DNA from: Austropuccinia psidii
Taxonomy: Eukaryota > Basidiomycota > Pucciniomycetes > Pucciniales > Sphaerophragmiaceae
Length of the DNA stretch: 64,000 nucleotides
NCBI GenBank assembly: GCA_023105745.1
Contig: JALGQZ010000003.1
Span: 76,792,696-76,856,695, forward strand
Direction of reading: 5' to 3'
Below are positions 9,960 through 20,571 of this stretch, in pieces. Each line of letters opens with the position of its first letter. Positions within the stretch are counted from its first letter, which is position 1. A program made the position numbers and the translations under genes. The notes under the pieces were generated by a model. That model was not told the origin of the DNA and made no database searches. It saw only the letters and a program-made list of their open reading frames with translations.

Positions 9960-12900
9960 TCAAGCCATTGAAGAATTGGGTCCTGGCTTGTCAGGATATA
10001 ACGAATGAAAATCTTTGATAAGTTCAGGACAATTCTTGAGGTTTTCAGCTGGTTCCCATGTGGATCTTTCTGAATCTTGACTGAAACCTTTCCATTCCAC
10101 CAGATACCATAATTTTCTTCTCTTGAGCTTTGAATCCAGTACTTGAGAGACTTCCCATTCGTCTTCTTCTTCAATAATGATTGGAGGAGGAGGCTCTTGA
10201 TGCTGATTTGGGATTGTTGATGTCTTGACTGGTTCCAAGAGTGAGATATGGAAGACTGGGTGGATGGATTTCCATTGAGATGGAAGCTTGAGGTGGTAAG
10301 CATGAGTGCTGACTTTCTTCAAGATTGGAAAGGGACCCAACCATCTTTCAGACAGTTTCTTGGTGGGTCTAGTTGATTTGATATTCTTGGAAGAAAGCCA
10401 TACCATGTCACCAGGATTGAAAACAGGTGGACTTGCTCTACTTTTATCTGCATACTTCTTAAACCGGTTTATGGCGATTTCAAGTTCTCTCTTGACATCT
10501 TGCTGTACTGATTGGATTTTTGTTGATGATTTTCCAGCAGGAGTATCTTGAGTGATGTGAACTGAATCAAATTGTGGATCTCTTCCATAAACAGTGAAAA
10601 ACGGTGATTGCTTGGTTGAAGAGTGATCAGAATTATTGTAGGCAAATTCAGCCAGAGGGAGCCAGGTGTTCCAATCATCTTGATGATAACTGACATACAT
10701 CCGAAGATACTGTTCTAGTATCTGATTTACCCTCTCTGTCTGTCCATCAGTTTCTGGGTGATAAGCAGTTGACAAGTCTCTTGAAATCTTGAGCTGCTGA
10801 CAAAGATTGGTCCAGAAGGAAGAAACAAAGAGTGAACCTCTATCACTGACAATGCTTGATGGAAGGCCATGCTTTGAGAAGATATTCTTGATGAATAAAT
10901 GGGCCAAATCCAAAGAAGTTATTGAAGACATTGTTGGAATAAAAACCACCATTTTTGAGAATCTGTCCACTATGACAAGAATTGAGTCAAAAGAATTGGA
11001 CAGGGGCAGTTGAGTGATGAAATCCATTGAGAGACAAATCCAAGGACCATTTGGAATTGGAAGAGGTTTGAGGAGTCCAAACTTCTTATGGTGAATATTC
11101 TTGTTTCTTGAACACTGTTGACAGGATGATACATAATCCTTGATGAATTGAGTCATGCCGGACCAGTGGAAATCCCGCTTGACAAGTTTGAGAGTCTTCT
11201 CTTGGCCAGGGTGTCCAGCTAGAGGAGAATCGTGACGCTTTTGAAGAATGCTGAGTTGAATTGTGCAGTCATTTGGGACTACCACCCGATCTTTGAAGAG
11301 AAGGAGTTGGGAGGAGGAATCAAGAGAATAATCTTGGACAGATTTACCTTTACCCAAATCTTGAAGGATACTTCTGTACTGAGGATCTTGCCATAATTTC
11401 TTCTGAATTGAATCAATCAAATTTGAAAAAGAATCCACCTTGACTGCAAAAAACTTTGAGGGTTGAACTTCATCTTGCTTAATGAGTTGTTGAAAATTCA
11501 TTGGATTCTTGCTGATGAAATCCTCCCCCCTCTCCGGATAGACGTCGTCCCGACGTGATAAGGCATCTGGAAGGGTTGCTAGGCGGCCAGGGCGGTAAGT
11601 GATTGAAAAATGAAATTCAGATAAGAATTCAGCCCAACGGGCTTGACGGCGAGTAAGGATCTTTGATGACATAAAGTACTGAAGAGAAGAATGATCGGTG
11701 AGAACTTCAAAAGGAGATGACAGAGAAAGAAGAAAAGCCCTCCAGCGCTTGAGAGCCCAGACTATACCAAGGAGTTCCTTGTCATGAATTTCATAGTTGA
11801 GTTCTTCTGGAATAAGCTTGCGGCTGTCAAAGGCAATGGGATGTTTTCCTGAGTCAGAGACCTGACTCAGTACAGCACCCAAAGCATAATTGGATGCATC
11901 GGTCTCTACAATGGTCGGTAGAGAAGGATTGAAGTGGGAAAGGATTGGAGCGGTAGTGAAGGCCTCTTTGAGTTGATGAAACTGGCTAAGAGCTTCCTCA
12001 TTGAGGGGGAAACAGGAATCTTTCTTGAGGAAACTGGTGAGTGAACTGATTTTCTTTGAATAATTCTTGATGAAACAGCGGTAGAAGTTGGCAAAGCCAA
12101 GGAAGGATTGAAGAGCCTTGAGGTTTCTTGGAGGAGGCCAATTAAGGATCTGCTGGACTTTTGCTTGGTCCATCTTGAGGCCTTCAGAAGAAACAACATA
12201 ACCAAGATATTCTACACTAGAAACATGAAAAAGGCATTTAGAAGCCTTGGCAAAAAGGTTATTGGCTCTGAGTCTGGAAAGAACAGTGGACACATGGGTG
12301 ACATGTTCTTCCTCAGATTTGGAAAAGACCATAATGTCATCCAGATAAACCACAACAAAAACATCAAGAAGATCTTGGAATATATCATTGACAAGATTCT
12401 GAAAAGAGGCAGGAGCATTGGTGAGCCCAAATGGCATAACCAAGTACTCAAAACTGCCATATTTTGTTCTGAAGCATGTCAAATGTTCATCACCCTCCTT
12501 GATTCTGAGCAGGTTATATGCACCACGCAAATCAATCTTGGAGAAAATAGAAGAACCATTAAAGACATTAAGAAGCTGGTTCATAGGAGGAACAGGATAT
12601 TTGTTCTTCCTAGTGACAGCATTGAGTTTGCGGTAATCAACACACAAACGGAGGCCACCATCTTTCTTTTTAACAAAGAGGACAGGTGCTCCTGTTGAGG
12701 AGGAGCTTGGCCGGATGAAACCTTTCTCTACATTCTCTGAAATGTAGGCCCTGAGTGTATCTGACTCTTGTTTGGATAAAGAGTAGATCACCCCAACTGG
12801 AGGTAGAGACCCCTCCAGTTCGATATGATGATCACAGGCACGGTGAGGAGGAAGTTTCTCTGCTTTCACCTTGGAGAATACATCCAAGTATTGGTGATAA

Positions 12901-13688
12901 ACAGAGGGAACAACCTTCATCACGGTTTCTACTTCTTCTGGCTCTTCCTCTTCATCCCACAACTCCTCCAGGGAGTCATGATAAGATGAAGGAGGAAGGT
13001 CCATATTCCCAAAGAAGAGATGAAGTGAAGATACAGAATTATCTTCCCCAACATCTTGAATCTCTTTGAAGACTTCATCTCCAGATGATGGTAATGACAG
13101 ATGGGAATTCAGGGAAGGAATATGGACAGAAGATGGGACTGATGGTGTTCTAGAATCACCAACCAGAGCTGCACATGATTTGGCAGAAGAAGAGTCATTA
13201 CAGAAAGAATTGGAAGGATCAGAATAGTCCTTTTGATCAGTATTAAAGGTGATCAGCCCTTGCCTCCAATCAATAGAAGGATTAAAATGATTGAGAAAGT
13301 CAAAGCCCAATATGAGGTCTTCTCCCTTGGGAGTATCAATGACTAAAAAATCCCATTCAAAGCTTGGGAAGGAAGGGAGCTCAACCATATATTTAGTATG
13401 GTGAGTCACAAATAAGGAAGGGGACTCAGAGGAGTCCAAAATGATAAGAGGAATCTTCTCTGGAAGTTCTGACGTAGTCAATGAGTACTTGTGAACAAAC
13501 TGCTTTGCAATGAATGAGTGTGTAGCACCAGAATCAATGAGAATACTGTAAAAAACATCAGAAAGAGAAGAGAAAACAAAGAATTTGAGAGAATTTTTGA
13601 CACCAGTATTCAGAATGCACAATTGTGCTCTGGAAGGAAAACTGTGAAGACCATTGAACACAACATGGTCTTCACTCAGGATTTTCCC
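9960..13688 (-). CDS. pol: Element C Pol polyprotein (PR-RT-RNase H-IN-chromodomain)
   Basis: This is a single open frame of over 1,230 codons entered by -1 frameshifting from gag at 13,688-13,682; its own first possible start (GTG at 13,661) is not needed. Counting from 13,661, the protease motif is DSGA at about residue 43. The RT has a canonical YLDD at 439-442, and RNase H has ETDAS near 589. Integrase zinc ligands lie at about 811-851 and its catalytic triad is D881, D941, E977 (D-x59-D-x35-E). The C-terminal 70 or so residues read as a chromodomain (LWYLVEWKGF), which in chromoviruses directs integration to modified histones. No disabling change is visible, so the product should copy and integrate element RNA. 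The last codons, ending NSSMA, stop at 9960. Confidence 0.95.
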   Translation of the reverse strand, partial: GKILSEDHVVFNGLHSFPSRAQLCILNTGVKNSLKFFVFSSLSDVFYSILIDSGATHSFIAKQFVHKYSLTTSELPEKIPLIILDSSESPSLFVTHHTKYMVELPSFPSFEWDFLVIDTPKGEDLILGFDFLNHFNPSIDWRQGLITFNTDQKDYSDPSNSFCNDSSSAKSCAALVGDSRTPSVPSSVHIPSLNSHLSLPSSGDEVFKEIQDVGEDNSVSSLHLFFGNMDLPPSSYHDSLEELWDEEEEPEEVETVMKVVPSVYHQYLDVFSKVKAEKLPPHRACDHHIELEGSLPPVGVIYSLSKQESDTLRAYISENVEKGFIRPSSSSTGAPVLFVKKKDGGLRLCVDYRKLNAVTRKNKYPVPPMNQLLNVFNGSSIFSKIDLRGAYNLLRIKEGDEHLTCFRTKYGSFEYLVMPFGLTNAPASFQNLVNDIFQDLLDVFVVVYLDDIMVFSKSEEEHVTHVSTVLSRLRANNLFAKASKCLFHVSSVEYLGYVVSSEGLKMDQAKVQQILNWPPPRNLKALQSFLGFANFYRCFIKNYSKKISSLTSFLKKDSCFPLNEEALSQFHQLKEAFTTAPILSHFNPSLPTIVETDASNYALGAVLSQVSDSGKHPIAFDSRKLIPEELNYEIHDKELLGIVWALKRWRAFLLSLSSPFEVLTDHSSLQYFMSSKILTRRQARWAEFLSEFHFSITYRPGRLATLPDALSRRDDVYPERGEDFISKNPMNFQQLIKQDEVQPSKFFAVKVDSFSNLIDSIQKKLWQDPQYRSILQDLGKGKSVQDYSLDSSSQLLLFKDRVVVPNDCTIQLSILQKRHDSPLAGHPGQEKTLKLVKRDFHWSGMTQFIKDYVSSCQQCSRNKNIHHKKFGLLKPLPIPNGPWICLSMDFITQLPLSNSFDSILVIVDRFSKMVVFIPTMSSITSLDLAHLFIKNIFSKHGLPSSIVSDRGSLFVSSFWTNLCQQLKISRDLSTAYHPETDGQTERVNQILEQYLRMYVSYHQDDWNTWLPLAEFAYNNSDHSSTKQSPFFTVYGRDPQFDSVHITQDTPAGKSSTKIQSVQQDVKRELEIAINRFKKYADKSRASPPVFNPGDMVWLSSKNIKSTRPTKKLSERWLGPFPILKKVSTHAYHLKLPSQWKSIHPVFHISLLEPVKTSTIPNQHQEPPPPIIIEEEDEWEVSQVLDSKLKRRKLWYLVEWKGFSQDSERSTWEPAENLKNCPELIKDFHSLYPDKPGPNSSMA
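13644..13688 (-). promoter_or_regulatory. -1 ribosomal frameshift signal (slippery heptamer plus hairpin)
   Basis: On the minus strand the heptamer G GGA AAA (13,688-13,682) is in the gag phase and allows slippage to GGG AAA. A 6-nt spacer containing the gag TGA follows. Then comes a perfect 11-bp stem, GTGAAGACCAT / ATGGTCTTCAC (13,675-13,665 with 13,654-13,644), with a 10-nt loop. This matches the canonical X XXY YYZ design and links gag to pol. The second C copy keeps the heptamer (57,795-57,789), the 6-nt spacing and the stem with one mismatch. Confidence 0.88.
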
Positions 13689-15013
13689 TGGCTGGGAAAA
13701 CTGCCTGACGGTTGGGTAAGCTTGTTTTGAGGCCTTTTGACACAGGACTCAAGACTATGCTTCCCACCACAATAGGTACACAACCCCTCCTTGATTCTTC
13801 TTTCCTTTTCAGAATCTTTCAACTTGAAGTCCTTATTCAACAATGAAGAATGGGGCTTGTCCCGCTTTTGAGAATGAAATTTCTTCTTTGGTCTTGAACT
13901 TGAAGAAACTTGATGATGAGAAGAGTGAGACTTTGAGGCTTCAGGCTTCTTCTCTTGATGATGATTCTTTTCCTTCTGCCTCTCATGGTACCTGGTATCA
14001 AGTTCCAGGCTGACGTCCATTAAGTCTTGAAGAGAATCAATGTTTGAAGGATGGGAGGCCAATTGATCCAGAATCCTGGAGGCCAAACCCTTCCTGAAAT
14101 GATGAATAAGAGCCCTTTCACCCCAATCCCCAATTCTTGAAACCAGACTCCTGAAATCGGCAATATACAAAGCAACATGCCCACCTTCTTTCATCCTAAG
14201 GCCATCCAATTCAGCTTCTGCTTTTCTAACTTCATTTGGGTCTCCAAATAAAGTGAACAATTGGGATTCAAATAATGGCCAGGAATTGAGAAGATAATTT
14301 GAGTCTTGATTATTGAGGTTGGAAAGATAAGGCTCAATCCATTTTGCAGCCCTGCCAACTAAGAATGAAGTGGCATAAAGAACCTTCTTTCTGTCTTGAG
14401 AGAAGTTTGCCGGATCATTATGAAAGATGAGTTGACAAGATTGAATAAAGCTTCTGACTTTGAAGGGCTGAGTCCCATCAAAGCATTCTGGAGCCTTCAT
14501 AGAGGGAGTCTTGAAGGCTGGTGGTCTTGAGGATTCAGAAGAAGAAGCTGCTTGAATATTGGCCATAATCTGAGTCATTTGCTGCATAATGGCCAATAAA
14601 GACGGTTCAGACTGATGAGAGGCAGGCTGATCAGACTGGGCTAGAGTTGGTCCTCTGGTGCCTTCAGATGCTCCCACAGGAGCAGGAGCAGCCTCAGTGC
14701 CATTAGACTCTTCCTCTTCCGCAGAATTCTCCTCCTCCTCTTCACCATCTTCACCTTGAACCTTGGGACTGGTTCTTGAAAATCCTGGGAATCCGCCAAC
14801 CACTCCTGATAAAGACATTGATCTTCTTGGCCCTCTTCCTTCCTTCCTGGATGGTGCTGCTCCTTCCATAATGGGTCCTCTGTCCAATCTGGCCCTCAGT
14901 TTAGAAACTGCTGGGGTACCGTCAAGAGGAGCCCTTGGAGTTGGAGTCAGAACAGCTTGAGTTCTGGCCTGAGATCTGGTCTGTCTTGCTGGAGGTGAAC
15001 GTTGAACTGGCAT
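13676..15013 (-). CDS. gag: Element C Gag
   Basis: This is the structural capsid protein of element C, about 446 residues from ATG 15,013 (MPVQRSPPARQTRS). I chose this start because the second copy at 59,076 begins with the same motif, while sequence upstream differs. The N-terminus is basic and rich in Pro, Glu and Ser. A Retrotrans_gag-type capsid region follows (AAKWIEPYL, LFTLFGDP, ALIHHFRKGLA), then a Lys/Ser-rich linker and one short zinc knuckle C-x2-C-x3-H-x4-C (CTYCGGKHSLESC). The stop TGA (13,678-13,676) sits six bases after the slippery heptamer, so most ribosomes make Gag and a minority make Gag-Pol. Confidence 0.93.
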   Translation of the reverse strand: MPVQRSPPARQTRSQARTQAVLTPTPRAPLDGTPAVSKLRARLDRGPIMEGAAPSRKEGRGPRRSMSLSGVVGGFPGFSRTSPKVQGEDGEEEEENSAEEEESNGTEAAPAPVGASEGTRGPTLAQSDQPASHQSEPSLLAIMQQMTQIMANIQAASSSESSRPPAFKTPSMKAPECFDGTQPFKVRSFIQSCQLIFHNDPANFSQDRKKVLYATSFLVGRAAKWIEPYLSNLNNQDSNYLLNSWPLFESQLFTLFGDPNEVRKAEAELDGLRMKEGGHVALYIADFRSLVSRIGDWGERALIHHFRKGLASRILDQLASHPSNIDSLQDLMDVSLELDTRYHERQKEKNHHQEKKPEASKSHSSHHQVSSSSRPKKKFHSQKRDKPHSSLLNKDFKLKDSEKERRIKEGLCTYCGGKHSLESCVKRPQNKLTQPSGSFPSQGKS

Positions 15014-15775
15014 GATTTCAGGAATAATCAACCAAAATAAATGAAATAAAATCAAAATTTTCTTGAAGTACGAAATCAACAATCAAATCTTGAGGAAAAT
15101 GGATAATCAATGAATCAAAATTCTTCAAATACGTCAATCAATCAAATCAGAATGAGTCTTGAAGTAAAAATCAATATCAATGAGAATCTTGAAGTCAATA
15201 AAACAATCAATCAAACAATCAAAATCAAATCAAATCAAAATCTTGCAGAAAAAATCAATCAATCAAAATGAATTCTTGAGTCAAAATCAATTTATGTCAA
15301 AAATCTTGATGTGAATAATCAGCAAAATCAATAAAATCTTCAGGTCAATCAATTATCTTGAGGTCAATTTCAATCATGTCAAATTAGTCAATCAAATCAA
15401 TTTTCAAGTGAATTCTTCCAAAAAATCAAAAATTCTTGAGGAATAAATCAAAGTGAATCCTGATATGAAGAACGTGTCTGAATAACCTGATGAATAACTT
15501 GAGAACCAAAGATAAAAAATGCCTGAATTATGGATAAAAATAGATTGATTAAGATTGAGAATGAGATTGAAGAGATAACAAAAAATAAAAAATGGGTCAG
15601 CTTTCAATTTTCAGAATGAAGAATGAATGAGAGAAAATTGAGAGGTGACGAAGAATCATAAGATCATAAAACGTTAAAGAATCATAATTTTGATAAAATG
15701 AATGAATGAATTTAAAATATATGAATAAAAGAATGAATGAATGAATGAAGAGGAATTATGAGTTAATTAATATAA
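15014..15775 (-). other. Element C leader, low complexity
   Basis: This is the 5' untranslated leader between LTR and gag. It is dominated by repeated TCAATCAAATCAAAATCTTGA-like words, with an AATG microsatellite near 15,731-15,750. I could not identify a clear tRNA primer-binding site next to the LTR. A similar leader lies at 59,077-59,811. Confidence 0.6.
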
Positions 15776-17530
15776 TGTCACAGGGGCTCTTGGAAGAAGA
15801 GGGCCTGGCACTCAGGAATCAAGAACTCACTTGGAGGGCTCCAAAGATAAAAGAATAATAAGAATGAATTTCTTTAAGAAAGAATAAGGGGGAAAACAAG
15901 TATGCCAAAAGATGAGATAAGAAAAAGATGAAGCCAATGGCCAAAGATAATAAAGAAGCCAAAAGCGAAGAAGCCAACCAAGTGAATCCTCAATTCACTT
16001 TTTCAACCTGCCAGAAAAGGAAATGGAATTAGTATAAGGATATGACCACCAATATCCACTGGACAGGCAAGGAAATAAAAGAAAAGGGTGCTGAATGACT
16101 GAATTAAGATTATCAGTATTAACTTTAATAAGGTAAAAGAAAATAAGGATAAAAATAAATCCACTATATTAATTAACTGGGGAAAAAGTCCCCAGGTGCT
16201 GAAAGGTGGCCAGTATATGTGAAAAGCTGAAAGGTTGATCCTGGAAGGTGGATAAATGACTGTATTGTCCGAATCGGGAAATACAGTTCTGGCCATCTTG
16301 AAATTTGAACTGTGTGATGGAATTCACACAGTGGAATAAGAAATGGCCCAATTGGGCCAAGGCCATACAGGTTGATTGAATAAGGCCTGTACGGATGAAT
16401 TGGATTGTCCAAGGAGTATTGAATACTTGATGTCTTGACAACTGATTTGAATTATGTAATACCTCTTGAGAATTGACCTTAGAATAATCCTGAATGAATT
16501 GTACCAACCCAACTCCTGCAGATACAGGTGGTTGGGATCCTTGAATGATCTTCTGAATTACCGCCATGGATTGCCAGACTGATAAGCTGAAAAGTCCTCC
16601 TTCAAAATGGGCGTTGGAATTATGGACCTTGAAATGGAAAGGTGGAATTGGGTCCTGAAAACGTCACCATTGGATTGCTGAGTGAAAATGGTGCATAATG
16701 GTATATAATACCATATATGCACACACACCTGAAATCTTGAGTACGGAGTGCATGGAGGAAAGAAAGAATTCCCCTTAAGTTGGGGGAAACGCTTGCTGAG
16801 CTGGTCTGGTGGCCTCTGGTGGTTGCCAGAGGATATGGCTGGAAATATGGTCCATAGTGGTCCATGGCCAAAAATGGGTCCTACGGGATTTATGGCCAAA
16901 AATGGATCCAAGGTGTTTTTGGTCCAATTTGGGTCCAAGGGATTGGTGGCCAAAAATGGCTCAGGTGGGCCCAATTGTGGTTTGGGACCCACCTGGCCTT
17001 GGGGGCTAGGTGGCTGCCCCCTTTGGCCCCTTTTGGCCTCATTGGATTAGGCCAAAAGGGGCCTAATCCGCCTACGGACCGCGGACCGCGGCTTACGGAC
17101 CGTGGACCGCGTATTACGGCCCACGGACCGTAGAAGCCGTGGGGGGCCTAAATGGCCCAAAAAGGCCATTTAGGCCAAAACCCCCATAATGAAAGGGGTG
17201 GCCAGGAAACCAATGAAGGTGGCCATGGGGCCTGGAAGCCCCTGAAAGACAAAGGGACCCCCCAGGCCCAAAAACAGTGATGGAGGCCTGGGGGTTGGTG
17301 AGGTGGAAATTGGCCAAGAGGGCCAATGACGCAGGATATGGCCTGAGGCCATAAAGGATGATGGAGGCCATAAGTGGCCAATGGGATGGGTTATGGCGTA
17401 AGAGCCATGGAACACCCAAAAGGGGTCAATTGGCCATAAATGATATGACATGGCCAATTGGCCCCAACTTGGCTCCAGGTTGGATTGCCGCCGCCATCAA
17501 GGAGGAGTGTCAAAATACGTGGTTGTGACA
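15776..17530 (-). repeat. LTR of element C, 5' copy
   Basis: It carries the same ends as 5573-7316. It has a 12-bp extra unit near 16,925 (GTCCAATTTGGGTCC region). It ends TGTGACA at 17,530 and is followed by CCTGG and the resumed LTR B. Confidence 0.93.
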
Positions 17531-17535
17531 CCTGG

Positions 17536-18103
17536 TTTAGACCAAAAAGGGCTGGTTTAAGCCATTTTTAGCCATTTTTAGCCATTTTAGACCCTTAAAT
17601 CAGCCATTACTATAGCAATACCAGGCCTAGAGCCTTCAAAACACGTCAGAATGTGTGTAAGAGGCGTAGAAACCAGTTAAAACTGTTTTTACTATGGTTG
17701 TTTTATCTTAAGGGTAGTTTTACCTTCTTGGCAACAGCTAAAACTACCCCAGTTGGTATCAAAACCTCATCATCAATTGAGTCCACAGACCCTGTGACTC
17801 AATTCCAGGCCAAAAGTGATGAACTTTTGCGTGAATTTTGACATCCCACGCCTGTCAGCAAGGATTTTGGGGGTCTAGCTCCCCCTTAGAGCTGGAGTTC
17901 CTTTTCCCCCCCAAATTTAATCTTTCCAATTTATTTTTCCTTTAATTCCTCATCATGTATTATACTTATAATTTACATATGTAATTCAACTCAATTGTAC
18001 AGTACAATACAGTAATAATTGACACCTCATATGTAAATCAAAGTTCACTTATGTAATACACGCGCACATTTTGACATTTCAATTGAATTCAATTGAAAAT
18101 ACT
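17536..18103 (-). repeat. LTR of element B, 3' copy, piece 2
   Basis: This continues the family-B LTR from GTTTAGACC to AAAATACT, where LTR D1 is inserted. A 62-codon open frame on the plus strand (17,653-17,841) recurs in other B LTRs but runs antisense to the element. Confidence 0.92.
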
Positions 18104-20024
18104 TGTAGGATGTGACTATGAAACTGATGATAATATTAATATTAATCAACAGTACTATGTCTGTTCTTATGAAATATAATAATAAAATATTATTATAACC
18201 ACAATTAAATAATTAAAAATTATTTCTTTCACGTGTTAAGCACTACTAGTTATTTTAACAGTGAGCAAGTAATTGTCTACAAGAATCAATTACAAGAAGA
18301 ATTTAATAATAAAAACTTCTTTATTAAAATAATAAAATTATTTTAATATATAATTATCTTTTGCAAGAATAATTATAAAGATAATTCTTGAAGAAAACTA
18401 TTACAAGAGAAAAACTTTAAGAATTAAGAATAAATGACTCACTAATACTCCAAAGAACTTATTGATAGGTAAGAGTAGAGAAATTTGACATGGAATTGTG
18501 GATTTAAGGGATCAAAAGGATTTATAACAGTATTACAACAAAATATAGTTGGATTCTATGATTTCACGTCTTTCTGGATGATTTTGAAAGATTTAAAACA
18601 CTTAAGAATAGCTTTAACTAATACTTACTTGTTGGTAATAATGATTTAATAAATTGATAAGATGATGATACGGAAAAAACAGCAAGAATAGGCTTCTTTT
18701 AAGTCAACAACAGCTCACAGAGGCGTGCCATGGAGCAAACTGAAAAACCAGTGAGTGAGAAAACAATAAACCCTTTTGGATTAATGATTGCATCATCTGT
18801 TGTCACGTAAGATTATCATAATTACTTAATTGATGCTTTTACGTGACTACCAACCCCAATATGGTTAAGAATAAAAGGAGTAACATCTGTAAATCTTCTT
18901 TTATTCTAAAATAATCATTGATTTCTCAAAGTTATCAATGTTATTGCCAATTTCATCACAGGTTGTAATTACTGTGAATTTTTGAAGATTCAGTATTTCG
19001 CGTAGAATGGTCAAAAATGGCCTGTAAGTAAAACTTTTAATTTTACTAGTAAAACCATAATTCTTTTTAGTTGTACCATAGATAATACAGGTCTCCATTG
19101 GTCCTGAAAGTTTCACAAGGATTCGTTAAGAATTTTATTTTTAATGAATTTTTGAAGTTTTTACCTTATTTCTACGTAGAATTGCAAATAGCAGTATTTT
19201 GCTGGTTGCTATGAGGTAAATCAATGAATATGGATCCCAAAAGGGTTTAATTACTCTTTTAGGGTCTAGTCATGGAAAGTCATCAAGAATTGACGTGGTT
19301 ACAGGAGTCTAAGTAGCTTATTACCTCCTTGGCACGTCAAAATAGCAGGTTATTTGCTATTTTTCTTATGATTACAGTAGGTGTAACTTGGTAACCAAGT
19401 TCCCAAAGAGTTTTAGTTTACCAATTGGGCCAAGATGAGCCATGGATCCATGCTCTGGAGCTATCCACGCCTCTGAGGCCTCAGAAGTTGGGTACCCTGG
19501 CTCTCTTTGATGTCTTTTGTCCCCCTTGCCTAATTTTTACGTCAAAATAGTAATTTAAGCTTAAAGTGAGATATCCACTATGGGTGTACCAAAAGTCCAT
19601 GTAAGAATACCATGATATTAAGTGCTCAAAACATGCATAACACTATTCTTAGTGTATATGTAACATGGGATTTCTCACTTTCCCATTATTTTGGCTAAAA
19701 ATCAAGAAAAACAAAAATTTTCACGGATCTTTTATGTGGTATTAATGATGTGGTATTGAAGTATTTTCCATTTTACCACCTCAAATACTTAAATTGAGCT
19801 TATTCACTCTATGGAGCTACCCTAGGTGAATTTTTGTGTAGAATCCAAATCTGGTCTTAAATCCATGGATTTACTTACTCAATAAAAAGTTATTCATCTT
19901 TTCTGAAATTGAAAATGATGAATTTTGGATATATGCATGACTTATGAGTTTTGCATAATTCAAAATTTCTTTTTAAGATAATTGTGGCCTATTTGGGTAT
20001 GTAAAATATACCTCAAGGCTCACA
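18104..20024 (-). mobile_element. Solo LTR, family D (copy D1)
   Basis: This 1,921-bp sequence starts TGTAGGATGTGAC and ends AAGGCTCACA, with perfect ATACT duplications at 18,099-18,103 and 20,025-20,029. Copy D2 at 55,778-57,699 is 1,922 bp and closely similar. There is no coding region. Its ends resemble those of LTR A and B, which suggests related families. Confidence 0.92.
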
Positions 20025-20029
20025 ATACT

Positions 20030-20571
20030 TCAATTCCTCATAACTTCTAAACTAAACACAACACCTCAATTTTAACACAAAAATTGATGGTTAACACCAC
20101 ATGTGGTGTGAATTAAATTAAGGTTTTGAGGATTTTCAACTTTTGTATTGAAAATACTAAAAACTTAATTTAAGCTTATTTAGAGTTGAGTTACAAGAAT
20201 TTCACTCAGAGGTGACCCCACCTGATTTTTTATGAGGAATCCAATGGTGAAATAATTTTTATGTGTTTATTTATTGGATAAAAAGTTATAATAATTTTTA
20301 TTTAACTTTTTTCCAAATTTATTTAATTTTTCATAATTTTGTTAAAATTTCATTTTTACTTAATTTTTCCAAGTATAAATGTACTTTTATACTTACAAAA
20401 TTTTAATGTATTTTTTATTTTTAAATTGTAATTAATTTTTTATTTTTAATATAATTTTATATTTATATTTTGATTTTTATTTTAATAATATAAATTTATT
20501 TTATATATATTAATATGTTATTTTTGTATTTGTGGTCTTTTGGGTATATGAAATTACCTCTAAGTCTCACA
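20030..20571 (-). repeat. LTR of element B, 3' copy, piece 3
   Basis: This is the last part of the split LTR, ending CTCACA at 20,571. It is very AT-rich. The three pieces together equal the length of the intact copy within one base. Confidence 0.92.

Larger units (their letters stand above)
5573..17530 (-). mobile_element. Element C: intact-looking chromodomain Ty3/gypsy element
   Basis: It is inserted in the 3' LTR of element B. Its LTRs are 5573-7316 (3' copy, 1,744 bp) and 15,776-17,530 (5' copy, 1,755 bp), with ends TGTCACAGGG...GTTGTGACA. I counted about 11 substitutions between them by eye over the first 820 bp or so, plus one 12-bp length difference further in. Flanks CCTGC and CCTGG differ by one base. 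Gag (15,013-13,676) and pol are both uninterrupted and are joined by a -1 frameshift signal. A solo family-B LTR (7565-9401) lies in its 3' untranslated part. Confidence 0.93.

Noticed and set aside
10306..12698. Plus-strand open frames of 80-196 codons
   Set aside because: They are antisense shadows of the intact element C pol.
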